The position numbers and the translations under genes were made by a program. Source: Shimazuella kribbensis DSM 45090 (GTDB lineage: Bacteria; Bacillota; Bacilli; Thermoactinomycetales; Thermoactinomycetaceae). Taken from it: a stretch of 64,000 nucleotides of DNA. The notes under the pieces were generated by a model. The model was not told the origin of the DNA. It did not search any database and saw only the letters and a program-made list of their open reading frames with translations. This document shows positions 10,153 to 18,365 of this stretch, piece by piece; positions within the stretch are counted from its first letter, which is position 1, and every line of letters begins with the position of its first letter. The stretch is from assembly GCF_000428065.1 (NCBI RefSeq), contig NZ_ATZF01000003.1:62001-126000 (forward strand), read 5' to 3'.

Positions 10153-10290
10153 AACGGTCTCTGTTCCTCCCTAGAGATGTTCCAAATCGTAAAATCCCGT
10201 TCATCTTTCGGAAACATGCACCACATCACCTGTATCTATCAGCACCCAACGTCCCTTTTGTAGTCCTGGAACCTCTATTGCGAACAGGAG
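10153..10290 (-). repeat. rsfS 3'-end copy 2 (diverged, about 140 bp)
   Basis: It matches the final 45 or so codons of rsfS. A reverse translation gives GLQKGRWVLIDTGDVVHV, then a stop and frameshift, compared with GLQEARWVLIDIGDVVVHV in native RsfS. Same orientation as native rsfS; no ribosome-binding site or start. This is a dead remnant that separates island segments A and B. Confidence 0.8.
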
Positions 10291-10351
10291 AGCCTGCTAC
10301 TATGGTTTTTCGTTACCTATTTCTTAGCCCTACGACTGTCCTCAGTTTCAC

Positions 10352-10380
10352 TTGAATATTTGCTATCGTGCGGTGATAAT
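10352..10380 (+). promoter_or_regulatory. Sigma-A-type promoter of segment B gene
   Basis: TTGAAT, a 17-base spacer and GATAAT (preceded by T, giving an extended TGATAAT). It predicts a leader of roughly 60 nt before the start codon at 10448. Confidence 0.55.
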
Positions 10381-10447
10381 GGAAATAGTAAGGTCACCAT
10401 TCGCGCGATTTAGATGTTTATACAACGTCCAGAAAAGAGTAACGAAG

Positions 10448-10822
10448 ATGCTTGATGAAACCACTCCCACCGCCCAGAAGACTGCTGACGAGTCCAATGA
10501 TGTCATCTCCATCAACGAGATGAGACAGCGACTCATGCACGTCCTCACCGAATTCCCTGATGGGGACTGGAAGACTGCTGACGAAACGTTGGCATTCATC
10601 AACGAACAGCTCGGAACTGATTCCTCCGAGTGGTTCATCACCATCCCCAATCAGCTGACCAAGCTCATTTGGGATTGGCGTCAAGTCGAGGGTGAGTACA
10701 GCATGTACGACCTTTGGGATCTCGGCTATGGGAGGGCGGATGCGATCCGTCTCGAGGACGGCCAGTGGCTGGTGGTCTACCAGAATCCCTTGTCCAAGAA
10801 GTTCTACTGCGTCATCGTCTAA
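10448..10822 (+). CDS. GC-rich orphan protein (island segment B)
   Basis: 124 aa, acidic, no signal peptide or membrane helix. The middle and C-terminus contain aromatic motifs (KLIWDWRQVEGEY, MYDLWDLGYG, GQWLVVYQNPLSKKFY) suggesting a small globular domain, but I do not recognise the family. Codons are strongly G/C-ending (GAC, ACC, CTC), quite unlike the AT-rich neighbours. The ATG at 10448 has only a weak upstream site (AAAGAG). It has its own promoter and GC-rich terminator and is flanked by rsfS 3'-end copies. Probably acquired from a high-GC source. Confidence 0.65.
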   Translation: MLDETTPTAQKTADESNDVISINEMRQRLMHVLTEFPDGDWKTADETLAFINEQLGTDSSEWFITIPNQLTKLIWDWRQVEGEYSMYDLWDLGYGRADAIRLEDGQWLVVYQNPLSKKFYCVIV

Positions 10823-10888
10823 ACACTCGCTGGACGTGAGTTCTCGTTACCTATGAGGTAACAGACCAACTCCATCCATCGCGTAAAG

Positions 10889-10920
10889 CTCCCCGTGCTG
10901 ACATTGGTCGGTGCGGGGAG
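10889..10920 (+). terminator. GC-rich terminator of segment B gene
   Basis: CTCCCCG pairs with CGGGGAG around an 18-nt loop, 66 bp after the stop at 10822. Its architecture (GC stem, long loop) matches the terminator of the GC-rich gene at 20948. Confidence 0.6.
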
Positions 10921-11065
10921 TGCGCATATTAGAGAAAAATTTACCCCCTGCGACATGGGGACGGTTCTTTTGTCGCATTGCTTTGAATGAAAAAATATAT
11001 CTTTGCTTATCATCCATGATATTTCTCTAAAATAAATCTGTCCTTTCGTTACCCTAATTTAACAA

Positions 11066-11157
11066 AAATATGAAAAGTCTTTGGGATTTCTCCCAAAGAC
11101 TTTGTACTTCTATGCAATTAACCTGTGATTCTAACGGGTTCAGCGTCTCCCCAGAGA
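11066..11157 (-). repeat. rsfS 3'-end copy 1 (92 bp, near-identical to native)
   Basis: The 92 bases match 12035-12126 with a single mismatch (11078 versus 12047). They include the last codons of RsfS (GDAEPVRITG), the stop and the terminator hairpin. Homology stops abruptly at 11157/12126, inside the rsfS coding sequence. This defines a 969-bp repeat unit that carries the gene at 11552-11953. Confidence 0.9.
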
Positions 11158-11480
11158 GGAGAGGTCTTATGTTTTATTTTGAAAAATCGATAGTTGATTA
11201 CCCAAATAATTATGTAGGCGGAGACGGTGAAACAGAAAAATAAATGAATATTGTGATCAGTCAAGCACCACTCCACTCCGGCTGGTGTTTATTGATTACA
11301 GAGGTAATCTGATGGAATCAATAATTAAAAAACAGCAAAATAACTTAGGTGTTCATACTCCTAAAAGAAAGAAAAACTTCATAATGTGAAATTAACATTG
11401 GTAAACCTGTAGATAAGGAAATCGATTATTCTTTCCAATCAAATGATAACTAAATCAAAGGTAAACCTTATAAAATTCGC
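11158..11480. other. Segment C sequence without a convincing gene
   Basis: A 24-codon reading frame starts at the ATG at 11170, after GAGAGG (MFYFEKSIVDYPNN...), then come AT-rich bases with broken frames. It may be the remains of an older gene cut off by integration. No recombinase or RNA gene seen. Confidence 0.3.
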
Positions 11481-11526
11481 GTACCCGCCAATCCAAGTCA
11501 ATTGAATGACCAAGATCAGCGGGTAC
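11481..11526 (-). terminator. Terminator of segment C gene
   Basis: GTACCCGC and GCGGGTAC pair, extended by CGCG on each side with one bulge. A short T-tract follows on the minus strand. It lies 26 bp after the stop of the leftward gene. Confidence 0.6.
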
Positions 11527-11551
11527 CGCGTCTCACCTTTGGAATTCGTCG

Positions 11552-11953
11552 CTAAGACAGATCGAACAGATCGTCAAGCATCTTATCCATATCCTCGAAC
11601 CACTCCATGGAGTCAATCCCCATGGCAATCACCATGGAGACCTTGCGCGTGAGCTTCTTTAGCCCACAGTCCTCCAAACATGCCTGGAGCTGTCGCAGAA
11701 AGTCGATCTCCTGCTGGAGCATGTTGCGGGGAAAGGTCAACCCGTTGAACTTGTTGTCGTTCAAGCTCTTCAGACGGAACTTCCACTTCCTACCCCATGA
11801 CTCCCGATGGTGCTGGAGAACCGCTCCCTTCAGCAGATAGAACTGCTGACGGAGTTCTCGGACATCACCACAGCCGGCACGCTCCAAATGCTGGAGCGAG
11901 TTGATGACCATCTTGTTCCAGCCGTTCAGACCGCTCGGACGCTTCTTGGACAT
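11552..11953 (-). CDS. GC-rich orphan protein (island segment C)
   Basis: 133 aa, probably all-alpha, basic N-terminal half and acidic C-terminus (MDKMLDDLFDLS). No recognised family. Codons are G/C-ending, in contrast to flanking DNA. The ATG at 11953 has GGGAG seven bases upstream, and a TATAAT box lies further upstream at about 11989-11994. The gene is the only one in the 969-bp unit bounded by near-identical rsfS 3' ends, so it is the most recently acquired island gene. Could be a toxin, antitoxin or phage-type regulator, but nothing in the sequence decides this. Confidence 0.65.
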   Translation of the reverse strand: MSKKRPSGLNGWNKMVINSLQHLERAGCGDVRELRQQFYLLKGAVLQHHRESWGRKWKFRLKSLNDNKFNGLTFPRNMLQQEIDFLRQLQACLEDCGLKKLTRKVSMVIAMGIDSMEWFEDMDKMLDDLFDLS

Positions 11954-12044
11954 ACCAAACTCCCGTAAAGAGACGCTGTTTGAAGTTTATTATAACATGA
12001 AATAATCGAAAAGTTATTTGTTCTTTTCCTCTATAAATATGAAA

Positions 12045-12070
12045 AGCCTTTGGGATTTCTCCCAAAGACT
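12045..12070 (-). terminator. rsfS operon terminator (inside the duplicated att region)
   Basis: An 11-bp stem (AGTCTTTGGGA on the coding strand) with a 4-nt loop, followed by TTTTCAT. The same hairpin is duplicated at 11066-11103, so integration preserved both the gene end and its terminator. Confidence 0.75.
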
Positions 12071-12086
12071 TTGTACTTCTATGCAA

Positions 12087-12431
12087 TTAACCTGTGATTC
12101 TAACGGGTTCAGCGTCTCCCCAGAGACGTTCCAAATCATAAAAATCCCGTTCATCTCGGTGGAAAACATGTACCACTACGTCACCGATATCAATCAGCAC
12201 CCAACGAGCCTCTTGTAGTCCTTGAACGCCTTTAATGCGAATATTTTCCTCTTCGCATTTTTTCTTAATTGCTGTAGCAATGGCTTCTACTTGTGTACGA
12301 GAACCTCCGTGACAAATCACAAAGTAATCAGCAAAAGCAGAAACGTCACGAATATCCAACACAGATACGTCTTGCGCCTTTTTTTCCTCGGCAGCGGTAG
12401 CCGCAAGTTTTGCGATCTCCACTAGATTCAA
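12087..12431 (-). CDS. rsfS: Ribosome silencing factor RsfS
   Basis: 114 aa, normal family length. RsfS binds ribosomal protein uL14 and blocks subunit joining under nutrient limitation. Visible family segments: KKAQDVSVLDIRDVSAFADYFVIC, WVLIDIGDVVVHVF and ERDFYDLERLWGDA. The TTG at 12431 is chosen because GGGAGG precedes it; the upstream ATGs would overlap yqeK extensively. Thirteen bases after yqeK. Its 3' end is the integration target for the island to its left. In B. subtilis the next gene would be the methyltransferase yqeM, which is absent here. Confidence 0.95.
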   Translation of the reverse strand: MNLVEIAKLAATAAEEKKAQDVSVLDIRDVSAFADYFVICHGGSRTQVEAIATAIKKKCEEENIRIKGVQGLQEARWVLIDIGDVVVHVFHRDERDFYDLERLWGDAEPVRITG

Positions 12432-12444
12432 CCGGATTCCTCCC

Positions 12445-13014
12445 TCAGATGTCATTTTCATGTTTCGCCAAATCACGAAGTGTATCATACGTTAACGGAT
12501 ACACCCTCTGACCACACGAAATGAGAAATTGAATCGTTTGCTTTAAAGAAAGTACTATGGCTTCATCCAAACTATTTTGGGCAAGTAGTCGAACGGCTTC
12601 TACCCCAGGCATTTTTCTTGCAGGTTCAATGTAATCTGCTAGAAATACGACTTTTTCTACAAGCCCCATATTGGGTTTTCCTGTAGTGTGATAAAAAATC
12701 GCATTTTTAATGTCCTGATCCTGTATCCCTAGTTCTTTTGTAGCCACTACTGATGCTACAGGCCCATGCCATAGCTCTTGATTATATAATAATAGATCTT
12801 GGGGTAGTTTGTACTGTTTTATTGCAAAAATTAATTCTTCTGCCGTCCAAAATTTACAAAAGTCATGAAGAATAGCTGCTGTATCTACCTTTTCTTTGTC
12901 CACATCAAATCTTCGTGCCAAGATGGCAGCTGTTTCCACTACACGTAATGTATGTTCCCACCTTGCTAAGGGCATCTGTTCTTGCGTACGATCAAGGTAA
13001 TCTTGTCTATTCAT
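12445..13014 (-). CDS. yqeK: YqeK, HD-domain bis(5'-nucleosyl)-tetraphosphatase (symmetrical)
   Basis: 189 aa. HD phosphohydrolase with the ligands RWEHTLRV, AAILHDFCKF and the YHTTGKPNM and FLADYIEPAR segments typical of YqeK. Members split Ap4A into two ADP. It overlaps nadD by 8 bp and is followed by rsfS, an arrangement conserved across Bacillota. Confidence 0.93.
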   Translation of the reverse strand: MNRQDYLDRTQEQMPLARWEHTLRVVETAAILARRFDVDKEKVDTAAILHDFCKFWTAEELIFAIKQYKLPQDLLLYNQELWHGPVASVVATKELGIQDQDIKNAIFYHTTGKPNMGLVEKVVFLADYIEPARKMPGVEAVRLLAQNSLDEAIVLSLKQTIQFLISCGQRVYPLTYDTLRDLAKHENDI

Positions 13015-13588
13015 ACAATCGATGCTCCTTTATATAGTGGAAAACTTCATTTGGAACAGCATAACGAAAAGAACGACCACTTGTGATACGGTCACGGAGT
13101 TGTGAAGCGGATAAATAAATCTCTACAGCATCTTCCACCCAACGTAGTTTTTCCTGAATGAAATCAGGAAGAGACTCAGCTGCAAATCCTGGGCGACGAA
13201 TAGCAATAATCGATACGAGCTGGATTAACTTGTCGATCTGATACCAGCTAGGAAGATTATTGACCATGTCTGTACCAACGATGAGAGAAAATTGGTGAGA
13301 AGGATAACTCTCTACAGCCCAATTTATTGTATCGATGGTATAAGATAGTTTTTCCCTTTTTATCTCCCAATCTAACACCTCAAAAGCGGAATTTTCTTCC
13401 GCAGCAATTTTTACCATTGCTAACCGGTGCTGTGCATCTGTAATTTGATGGCCTTGTTTATGCGGAGGATGTCCTGTAGGGATAAACCACACTTTATCCA
13501 ATTGCATTTGATCTCGAGCCTGTTCTGCTATTAACAAATGACCGATATGTATCGGATCAAATGTTCCACCTATTATTCCTATTTTCAT
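13007..13588 (-). CDS. nadD: Nicotinate-nucleotide adenylyltransferase NadD
   Basis: 193 aa. Adds AMP to nicotinate mononucleotide to give deamido-NAD in NAD synthesis. The nucleotidyltransferase signature GGTFDPIHIGHL is at residues 8-19, and the C-terminal SASQLRDRI matches the ISSTxIR-type motif. The ATG at 13588 is selected because the signature must lie near the N-terminus; the in-frame ATG at 13645 lies inside aroE. Directly downstream of aroE: the small RNA-binding gene yqeI/yhbY that sits here in B. subtilis is missing. Confidence 0.95.
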   Translation of the reverse strand: MKIGIIGGTFDPIHIGHLLIAEQARDQMQLDKVWFIPTGHPPHKQGHQITDAQHRLAMVKIAAEENSAFEVLDWEIKREKLSYTIDTINWAVESYPSHQFSLIVGTDMVNNLPSWYQIDKLIQLVSIIAIRRPGFAAESLPDFIQEKLRWVEDAVEIYLSASQLRDRITSGRSFRYAVPNEVFHYIKEHRLYE

Positions 13589-13589
13589 T

Positions 13590-14432
13590 TCAATCCCCGT
13601 TTTCCAAAATGGTTCGCATTTGAGCAATGGGAGCTTTTTGTCCAAACCAATGCTCTACCGCAACAGCAGCTTGATACAAAAGCATTCCTAACCCTCCATG
13701 TGTAGATGCACCTATCGAAGCTGCTCTTTGCAACAATTTGGTTTCCTTCGGTCGGTAAATCAGATCACTCACCAAAAGCGCTGGATGAAGATATTCTAAT
13801 GGAATAGGAGAATGTTCTTCACTAGGAGTCATCCCGATTGAAGTAGTATTTACCAGCAAATGGGATTTTGCGATTTCTTCATTGGATTCATGCAAGGAAA
13901 CACCACTAGCTCTAGTCCACTTCGTCACTACTTCAGACAATTGCTCCGCCTTTTCTACTGTACGATTGGCGATGAACAATTCTTTCACACCAGCTTTTGC
14001 TAACGTAATACTGACTGCTCTAGCTGCACCGCCTGCACCTAAAATAGTAACCGTTTTATCACGAAGGGAAAAAGCTGTTTCTTCTGTTAAGGACCGCAAA
14101 TATCCAACCCCGTCTGTATTATACCCAATCAACTTTCCATCTTGATTCACTACAGTATTTACAGCACCAATTTCAGCTGCAGTATCATCTAATTCATCTA
14201 AAAAAGGAATGATGGCTACTTTATGAGGAATGGTTACATTAAAGCCAATAAAACCCAAAGCTTTCATCCCTCTCACTGCTTCTTCCAATTGATTCGGCTC
14301 TACTGCATAAGCCAAATAAACAGCAGGAATCCCTAATATTTTGCATACTTCGTTCAACATTTCTGGTGACTTGGAATGGGAAACAGGATGTCCAATTAAT
14401 CCTAGAGGACGAGTAGTTGCTGTTAATTTCAT
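13590..14432 (-). CDS. aroE: Shikimate dehydrogenase AroE
   Basis: 280 aa. NADPH-dependent reduction of 3-dehydroshikimate in aromatic amino-acid synthesis. Visible: the substrate segment HPVSHSKSPEM, catalytic lysine and asparagine in NVTIPHK and GAVNTVV, NADP loop GAGGAARAV, and the basic NRTVEKA that contacts the 2'-phosphate. Start and length are normal. Second-to-third position of the conserved yqe cluster. Confidence 0.95.
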   Translation of the reverse strand: MKLTATTRPLGLIGHPVSHSKSPEMLNEVCKILGIPAVYLAYAVEPNQLEEAVRGMKALGFIGFNVTIPHKVAIIPFLDELDDTAAEIGAVNTVVNQDGKLIGYNTDGVGYLRSLTEETAFSLRDKTVTILGAGGAARAVSITLAKAGVKELFIANRTVEKAEQLSEVVTKWTRASGVSLHESNEEIAKSHLLVNTTSIGMTPSEEHSPIPLEYLHPALLVSDLIYRPKETKLLQRAASIGASTHGGLGMLLYQAAVAVEHWFGQKAPIAQMRTILENGD

Positions 14433-14459
14433 CCTTTTTCTCCTCGATTATTATCTAAT

Positions 14460-15536
14460 TTATATAATAGAAGGACGCAAGGTCACTTCGATTCCCTTTG
14501 GTGCAAAAATATCTACAACGCCTCGTTCTTTTCCACATGCAATCCAACCAAGTCCCGAAATTACTATATCTTGCTTTTGTGTGCCTGTTAGAACAATGCG
14601 ATGTTTTTGCAGTGCAGGTAAATCTTTTGGGTCAGCAGGCGGTTGCAACATCCCTCCAAGATGTTTTTCAGAAAAGACATCCGCTTGCTCTGTCTTCGTA
14701 CGATGCAAGTACATACGATTAGAAAAATAACAAGTGAAAGGCTGTCTTTTCCCTTCCACATAATCCATCCGAGCCAAACCAGCCAAAAAAATAGTTTGAT
14801 CACTATGGAGTTGATAAACTTTAGGGTTTAAGCGACTTTTTGGTATCACTTCACCCAATTCTTTTGGTGAGATCCATTCACTTAGTCGATTTTTCTTTAC
14901 AATGCCTGGTGTGTCTACAATATTGCGATCATCATCAAGAGGAATATGAATCACATCGAGGGTAGTACCTGGATAAGGAGAAGTGGTGATAATAGGTTCC
15001 TCTAACAAATAATTGAGAAAAGTGGATTTCCCAACATTTGTAACACCAACAATATATACATCCCTTCCCTGTCGATAACGTTCAATTGCTTCTCGAACTT
15101 CTTGCATCTTCTCTTGCTTGGCTGCACTACCTACGACGACATCCACTGGCTTTACGCCCAATTCTTTTGCGTAACTGTGCATCCATTCTTTTAATTTTCC
15201 TGTTTTAACGGATTGAGGAAACAAATCAATTTTATTCCCGAATAGTAATAGCGGATTATTGCCTATATGTCGGTGAATACCAGGGATCCAACTACCTGCA
15301 ATATCAAATAGATCTACAATCTGCACTACCAAACTATCTGTCTGGGCTATTTGTCCTAAAATTTGCAAATAAATACCAGGGTCATGGTCTACAGTAGAAA
15401 GTTCATTATAATGACGTATACGATAGCATCTTTTGCAGTATTTATGCTCTCGCTCCAATGCAGCATCAGGAATATATCCTGGCTTGCTTTCCTCTTCCAT
15501 TTGAAGCTGTATTCCACAACCTTCACAAAACATCAT
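14460..15536 (-). CDS. yqeH: Ribosome biogenesis GTPase YqeH
   Basis: 358 aa. Circularly permuted GTPase needed for 30S assembly. An N-terminal zinc finger (CEGCGIQLQ...CKRCYRIRHY) precedes the G4 motif GNKIDLFP, then G1 GVTNVGKST and G3 DTPG, in the permuted order. A C-terminal RNA-binding region follows. It starts 2 bp after yqeG and precedes aroE, as in B. subtilis. Confidence 0.95.
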   Translation of the reverse strand: MMFCEGCGIQLQMEEESKPGYIPDAALEREHKYCKRCYRIRHYNELSTVDHDPGIYLQILGQIAQTDSLVVQIVDLFDIAGSWIPGIHRHIGNNPLLLFGNKIDLFPQSVKTGKLKEWMHSYAKELGVKPVDVVVGSAAKQEKMQEVREAIERYRQGRDVYIVGVTNVGKSTFLNYLLEEPIITTSPYPGTTLDVIHIPLDDDRNIVDTPGIVKKNRLSEWISPKELGEVIPKSRLNPKVYQLHSDQTIFLAGLARMDYVEGKRQPFTCYFSNRMYLHRTKTEQADVFSEKHLGGMLQPPADPKDLPALQKHRIVLTGTQKQDIVISGLGWIACGKERGVVDIFAPKGIEVTLRPSII

Positions 15537-15538
15537 GA

Positions 15539-16060
15539 TTAATGATTCCCCTCTCTCGGAAGCAACCCGCGCTTATCCATCCAACGAAAAACAAAACGCT
15601 CTACTCTTCTATTCATTTTTGTAAAAAAACCTTCCGTTTTAGAAATGGGAACGACTAAAATGGTATATAACCCCATACGATTGCCGCCTAGTACATCGGT
15701 CAATAACTGATCACCAACCATTACTGTACGATTTATGTCGGTTTTTAATTCCAACATGGCTTTACGGAAGCATTTGGGCAAAGGTTTTCTCGCTTTATGA
15801 ATAAATGGTATTTGTAATGGTATAGCAAATTGGGACACTCTTGTTTTATTATTATTGGACACGATCATGACTTGAAATCCTAATTCTTGTAACCGCTCTA
15901 ACCATTCAATCAAAAGAGGAGTTGCAGCTCGTCGATCAGATTCAACCAAAGTATTGTCTAAATCAACAATGATCGATTTCATCCCTTTTTCTTTCAACTC
16001 TTCTAGGTTAATCTTATAAATGGATGGTACATATTGATTTGGCACAAACGATGAAAACAT
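15539..16060 (-). CDS. yqeG: YqeG family HAD-IIIA phosphatase
   Basis: 173 aa. HAD motifs are visible: DLDNTLVESD (catalytic aspartates), VSNNN, the lysine in KPLPKCF, and GDQLLTDVLGGN. Members are probable phosphatidylglycerophosphate or related phosphatases; substrate here unproven. First gene of the yqe cluster, with GAGGGA before the ATG. Confidence 0.9.
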   Translation of the reverse strand: MFSSFVPNQYVPSIYKINLEELKEKGMKSIIVDLDNTLVESDRRAATPLLIEWLERLQELGFQVMIVSNNNKTRVSQFAIPLQIPFIHKARKPLPKCFRKAMLELKTDINRTVMVGDQLLTDVLGGNRMGLYTILVVPISKTEGFFTKMNRRVERFVFRWMDKRGLLPREGNH

Positions 16061-16146
16061 CTCAATCCCTCCATGAAAACGCGCTCGTGCCTACTATAAC
16101 ATAGTTAGAAAATAGCTTGCAAAACAAGGTTTAGGAGGATTTCATT

Positions 16147-16668
16147 TTGAAACTACGTCTTATTATAGGGCTGATTTTTTTATTATTAACCGCTTGCCAA
16201 CCTGTAAATACCACATTACCTAATGCAGGTGTAAAAGAAAATTATGTAAAACCAGATAGTCCTGATCCAATCGCTGGCGATTATGTCAAGGCTCGCCCCT
16301 TTTCCATTGTCCTTACTGATGTTCAACAAAAAAAACAACTTACCTTAAATGGCACTAGCCATAAGGCTGATATTGCTTATCTTACGGTAAGTATCGGAAT
16401 CATAAACCAGAGTAGCCAACCTGTCACGATCCAACCCGATATGTTTCGATTAATCGATGACCAAGGTAATGTATTTGAACCTGATATATCTTTAGACTTA
16501 CTACTAAATGGCAGAGGAAAAGGATTTTTCCATCAACAAATAGAACCACTGGAACGGAAAAATGTCATGCTCATCTTTGACACAAAAGTCGGTGTAAACC
16601 AAGGATATCTTGAAATCACAGGCGGACCCCAATCCATAAAAAAAGCACACATTCGTTTACTAAAATAA
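16147..16668 (+). CDS. DUF4352-like lipoprotein
   Basis: 173 aa. Signal peptide ends in the lipobox LTAC, so it is an extracytoplasmic lipoprotein. The body has the immunoglobulin-like DUF4352 layout (AYLTVSIGIINQSSQPVTI, MFRLIDDQGNVFEPD). The TTG start at 16147 has AGGAGG eight bases upstream. Divergent from the yqe cluster, stand-alone. Function unknown. Confidence 0.7.
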   Translation: MKLRLIIGLIFLLLTACQPVNTTLPNAGVKENYVKPDSPDPIAGDYVKARPFSIVLTDVQQKKQLTLNGTSHKADIAYLTVSIGIINQSSQPVTIQPDMFRLIDDQGNVFEPDISLDLLLNGRGKGFFHQQIEPLERKNVMLIFDTKVGVNQGYLEITGGPQSIKKAHIRLLK

Positions 16669-16670
16669 AA

Positions 16671-16691
16671 AGCGGCTATAAGCCGCTTTTA
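16671..16691. terminator. Bidirectional terminator
   Basis: A 7-bp stem AGCGGCT/AGCCGCT with a 3-nt loop, flanked by A- and T-runs. It serves both the lipoprotein gene and the convergent VTT-domain gene. Confidence 0.85.
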
Positions 16692-17287
16692 TTTTCTTCT
16701 TTTTGACTTTGATTTTTTTTGCGATACCACCAAATGATAATCCAAACCAATGCTGCAACAATTACCACACTTCCAGTAATGGTTCCAAATTTGCCCATGG
16801 TCTTCAATAATTTCTGAATCCCTTCGACACTACTTGATCGTCCAATAAACAACAAAGCTGTATTCCAAGGAAACGCCCCCAAAAGGGTAAAAAAGAAAAA
16901 ACGTATCGGCCTAATTTTACTTAAACCAGCAATATAGGATACATAATTTCCAACGCTTAATGGTCTTGATAACGTAATACTCCACTCACCATATTTACGA
17001 AACCATTCTTGCGCTTTCTTTATCTTTTTTGTATCACCCATTTTTTTAGATGAAAAACTTTCTAACTTATACCCAATAGCGTATGGAATAAGTGTAAAAA
17101 CACTAAAGATCAGACTATTCATCAGCCCGATCAATACCAACTTCCACGCACTTACTTGCATAATAAAACCATAGAGCAATACAAATAATGCTCCTGGAAA
17201 AGGTAACGAGGATGCTTCTATTGCTGTTGCTCCAAAAAGTCCCCATACTCCACAACGCTCTAAAAAGGTAAACGCAAACTCCAGCAT
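16676..17287 (-). CDS. DedA/VTT-domain membrane protein
   Basis: About 203 aa with four to five helices. The VTT core is recognisable: ATAIEASSLPFPGALFVLLYG at the N-terminus and RPLSVGNYVSYIAGLSK with an arginine/glycine-rich re-entrant region. DedA-family proteins act in lipid-carrier recycling or proton-coupled transport. The ATG at 17287 follows GGGGAGAG; the in-frame codon at 17338 is less well served. Confidence 0.75.
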   Translation of the reverse strand: MLEFAFTFLERCGVWGLFGATAIEASSLPFPGALFVLLYGFIMQVSAWKLVLIGLMNSLIFSVFTLIPYAIGYKLESFSSKKMGDTKKIKKAQEWFRKYGEWSITLSRPLSVGNYVSYIAGLSKIRPIRFFFFTLLGAFPWNTALLFIGRSSSVEGIQKLLKTMGKFGTITGSVVIVAALVWIIIWWYRKKNQSQKEENKSGL

Positions 17288-17486
17288 ATATCTCTCCCCA
17301 AACGTATTACCTTTCTTTCTTCCTATCCACTTTAACATATCTCATAAAGGATCAACGCTAATTTGTTTAACCCTTTCCCATCTTACCCATATCTCAACAA
17401 TTTGTATATGAGTCATTTCCTTTATAGTGAGCATAATTTCTATTAAATATAGAATAACACGAATAACATAATCGGTCCGAAATTTA

Positions 17487-17581
17487 GTGAACCTCTCTCC
17501 AATGAATTGGAGAGCTTCTCGTTTCATTGGGTCGACTCATGCCGGTCCCTCCACGAAGGCTAGTCCCTAGCCCATTCCGTT
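17487..17581 (-). ncRNA. Probable omega-RNA / right end of truncated IS605-type element
   Basis: Downstream of tnpB lies the short GC-rich stretch 17528-17575, then a hairpin CTCTCCAA/TTGGAGAG (17495-17514) and GGTTCAC on the minus strand. This is the usual layout of an IS200/IS605 right end, which is also the 3' part of the TnpB guide RNA. Bases left of 17487 would be the guide in an active locus. Inferred from layout, not from a family match. Confidence 0.5.
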
Positions 17582-18361
17582 TTAGGATGCTGCTACTTGT
17601 TGAGCTAGGTGCAGAATATTGATAGCAGCATTAATATCTCGGTCTTGTTCATATCCGCAAGTACATCGATGCATCCTTTCAGCAAGTGTTTTTTTCACGA
17701 TCTTCCCACAGCAAGAGCAGCGTTGACTAGTTTGATAAGGATTTACAAGTACCACTCGCTTACTGGCACTCTCAGCCTTGTAAGTCGTGTATTGTACGAG
17801 TTGTCCCCATCCGGCATCGACGATACTTTTGGCAAGCCGATGGTTTTTTACCATATTCGGAATGGAAAGGTCTTCAAAAGCGATGAAATCATATGCTTGA
17901 ACAAGCAAATGGCTTAGTTTATGAGCATAATCCTTCCGCCTGTTTGCTACTTTCTCATGGGTGCGAGCTAGGACTTCCACTACTTTCTTTCTACGTTTGG
18001 AGCCCTTTTTCTTCTTGGAGATAGATTGTTGTAGTCGTTTGATTTGTGATTCCGATTTTCTCAGATGTTTCGGCGCTGATAAAAATTGTTCATCCGAGGT
18101 AGTGGCAAGGTGTTTTACACCCAAATCGATCCCCACCTGTATTCCTGTTTTGGGCTGAGATGATGGCTCCACCTGACAGGAAAAACAGGTATAGTATTTC
18201 CCGTTTTTATACCAATTCCATGCACAAAAACGTCGCGTATTCCTGCGTAAATTGGAATATGTATCAAATATTTTTCGGGTAAAAATAATGTAAACCAAAA
18301 CTCTAGACAAAAAGAAAATATAGATAATCGATTTCCGTAAATGAAGAAGGACAAAGGACAC
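17582..18361 (-). pseudogene. tnpB: 5'-truncated tnpB (IS200/IS605 family)
   Basis: Homology to TnpB begins around residue 55 of the open frame; about 150 N-terminal residues (bridge helix and REC-like region) are missing compared with the usual 370-400. RuvC residues survive: GIDLGVKH (Asp), FEDLSIPNM (Glu), zinc ribbon CSCCG...CTCG, and DRDINAAINI (Asp). The first 50 or so residues are unlike TnpB and are probably read-through of truncated DNA. It abuts the DMT exporter gene at 18366. Unlikely to be functional. Confidence 0.8.
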
Positions 18362-18365
18362 TTAC

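Noticed and set aside
10063-10263. Plus-strand frame across the rsfS copy 2, similar to one at 12018-12218
   Set aside because: The two frames resemble each other only because both are antisense to rsfS sequence.
17342-17527. 61-codon frame next to the truncated tnpB
   Set aside because: It runs through the transposon's terminal hairpin and has no ribosome-binding site.
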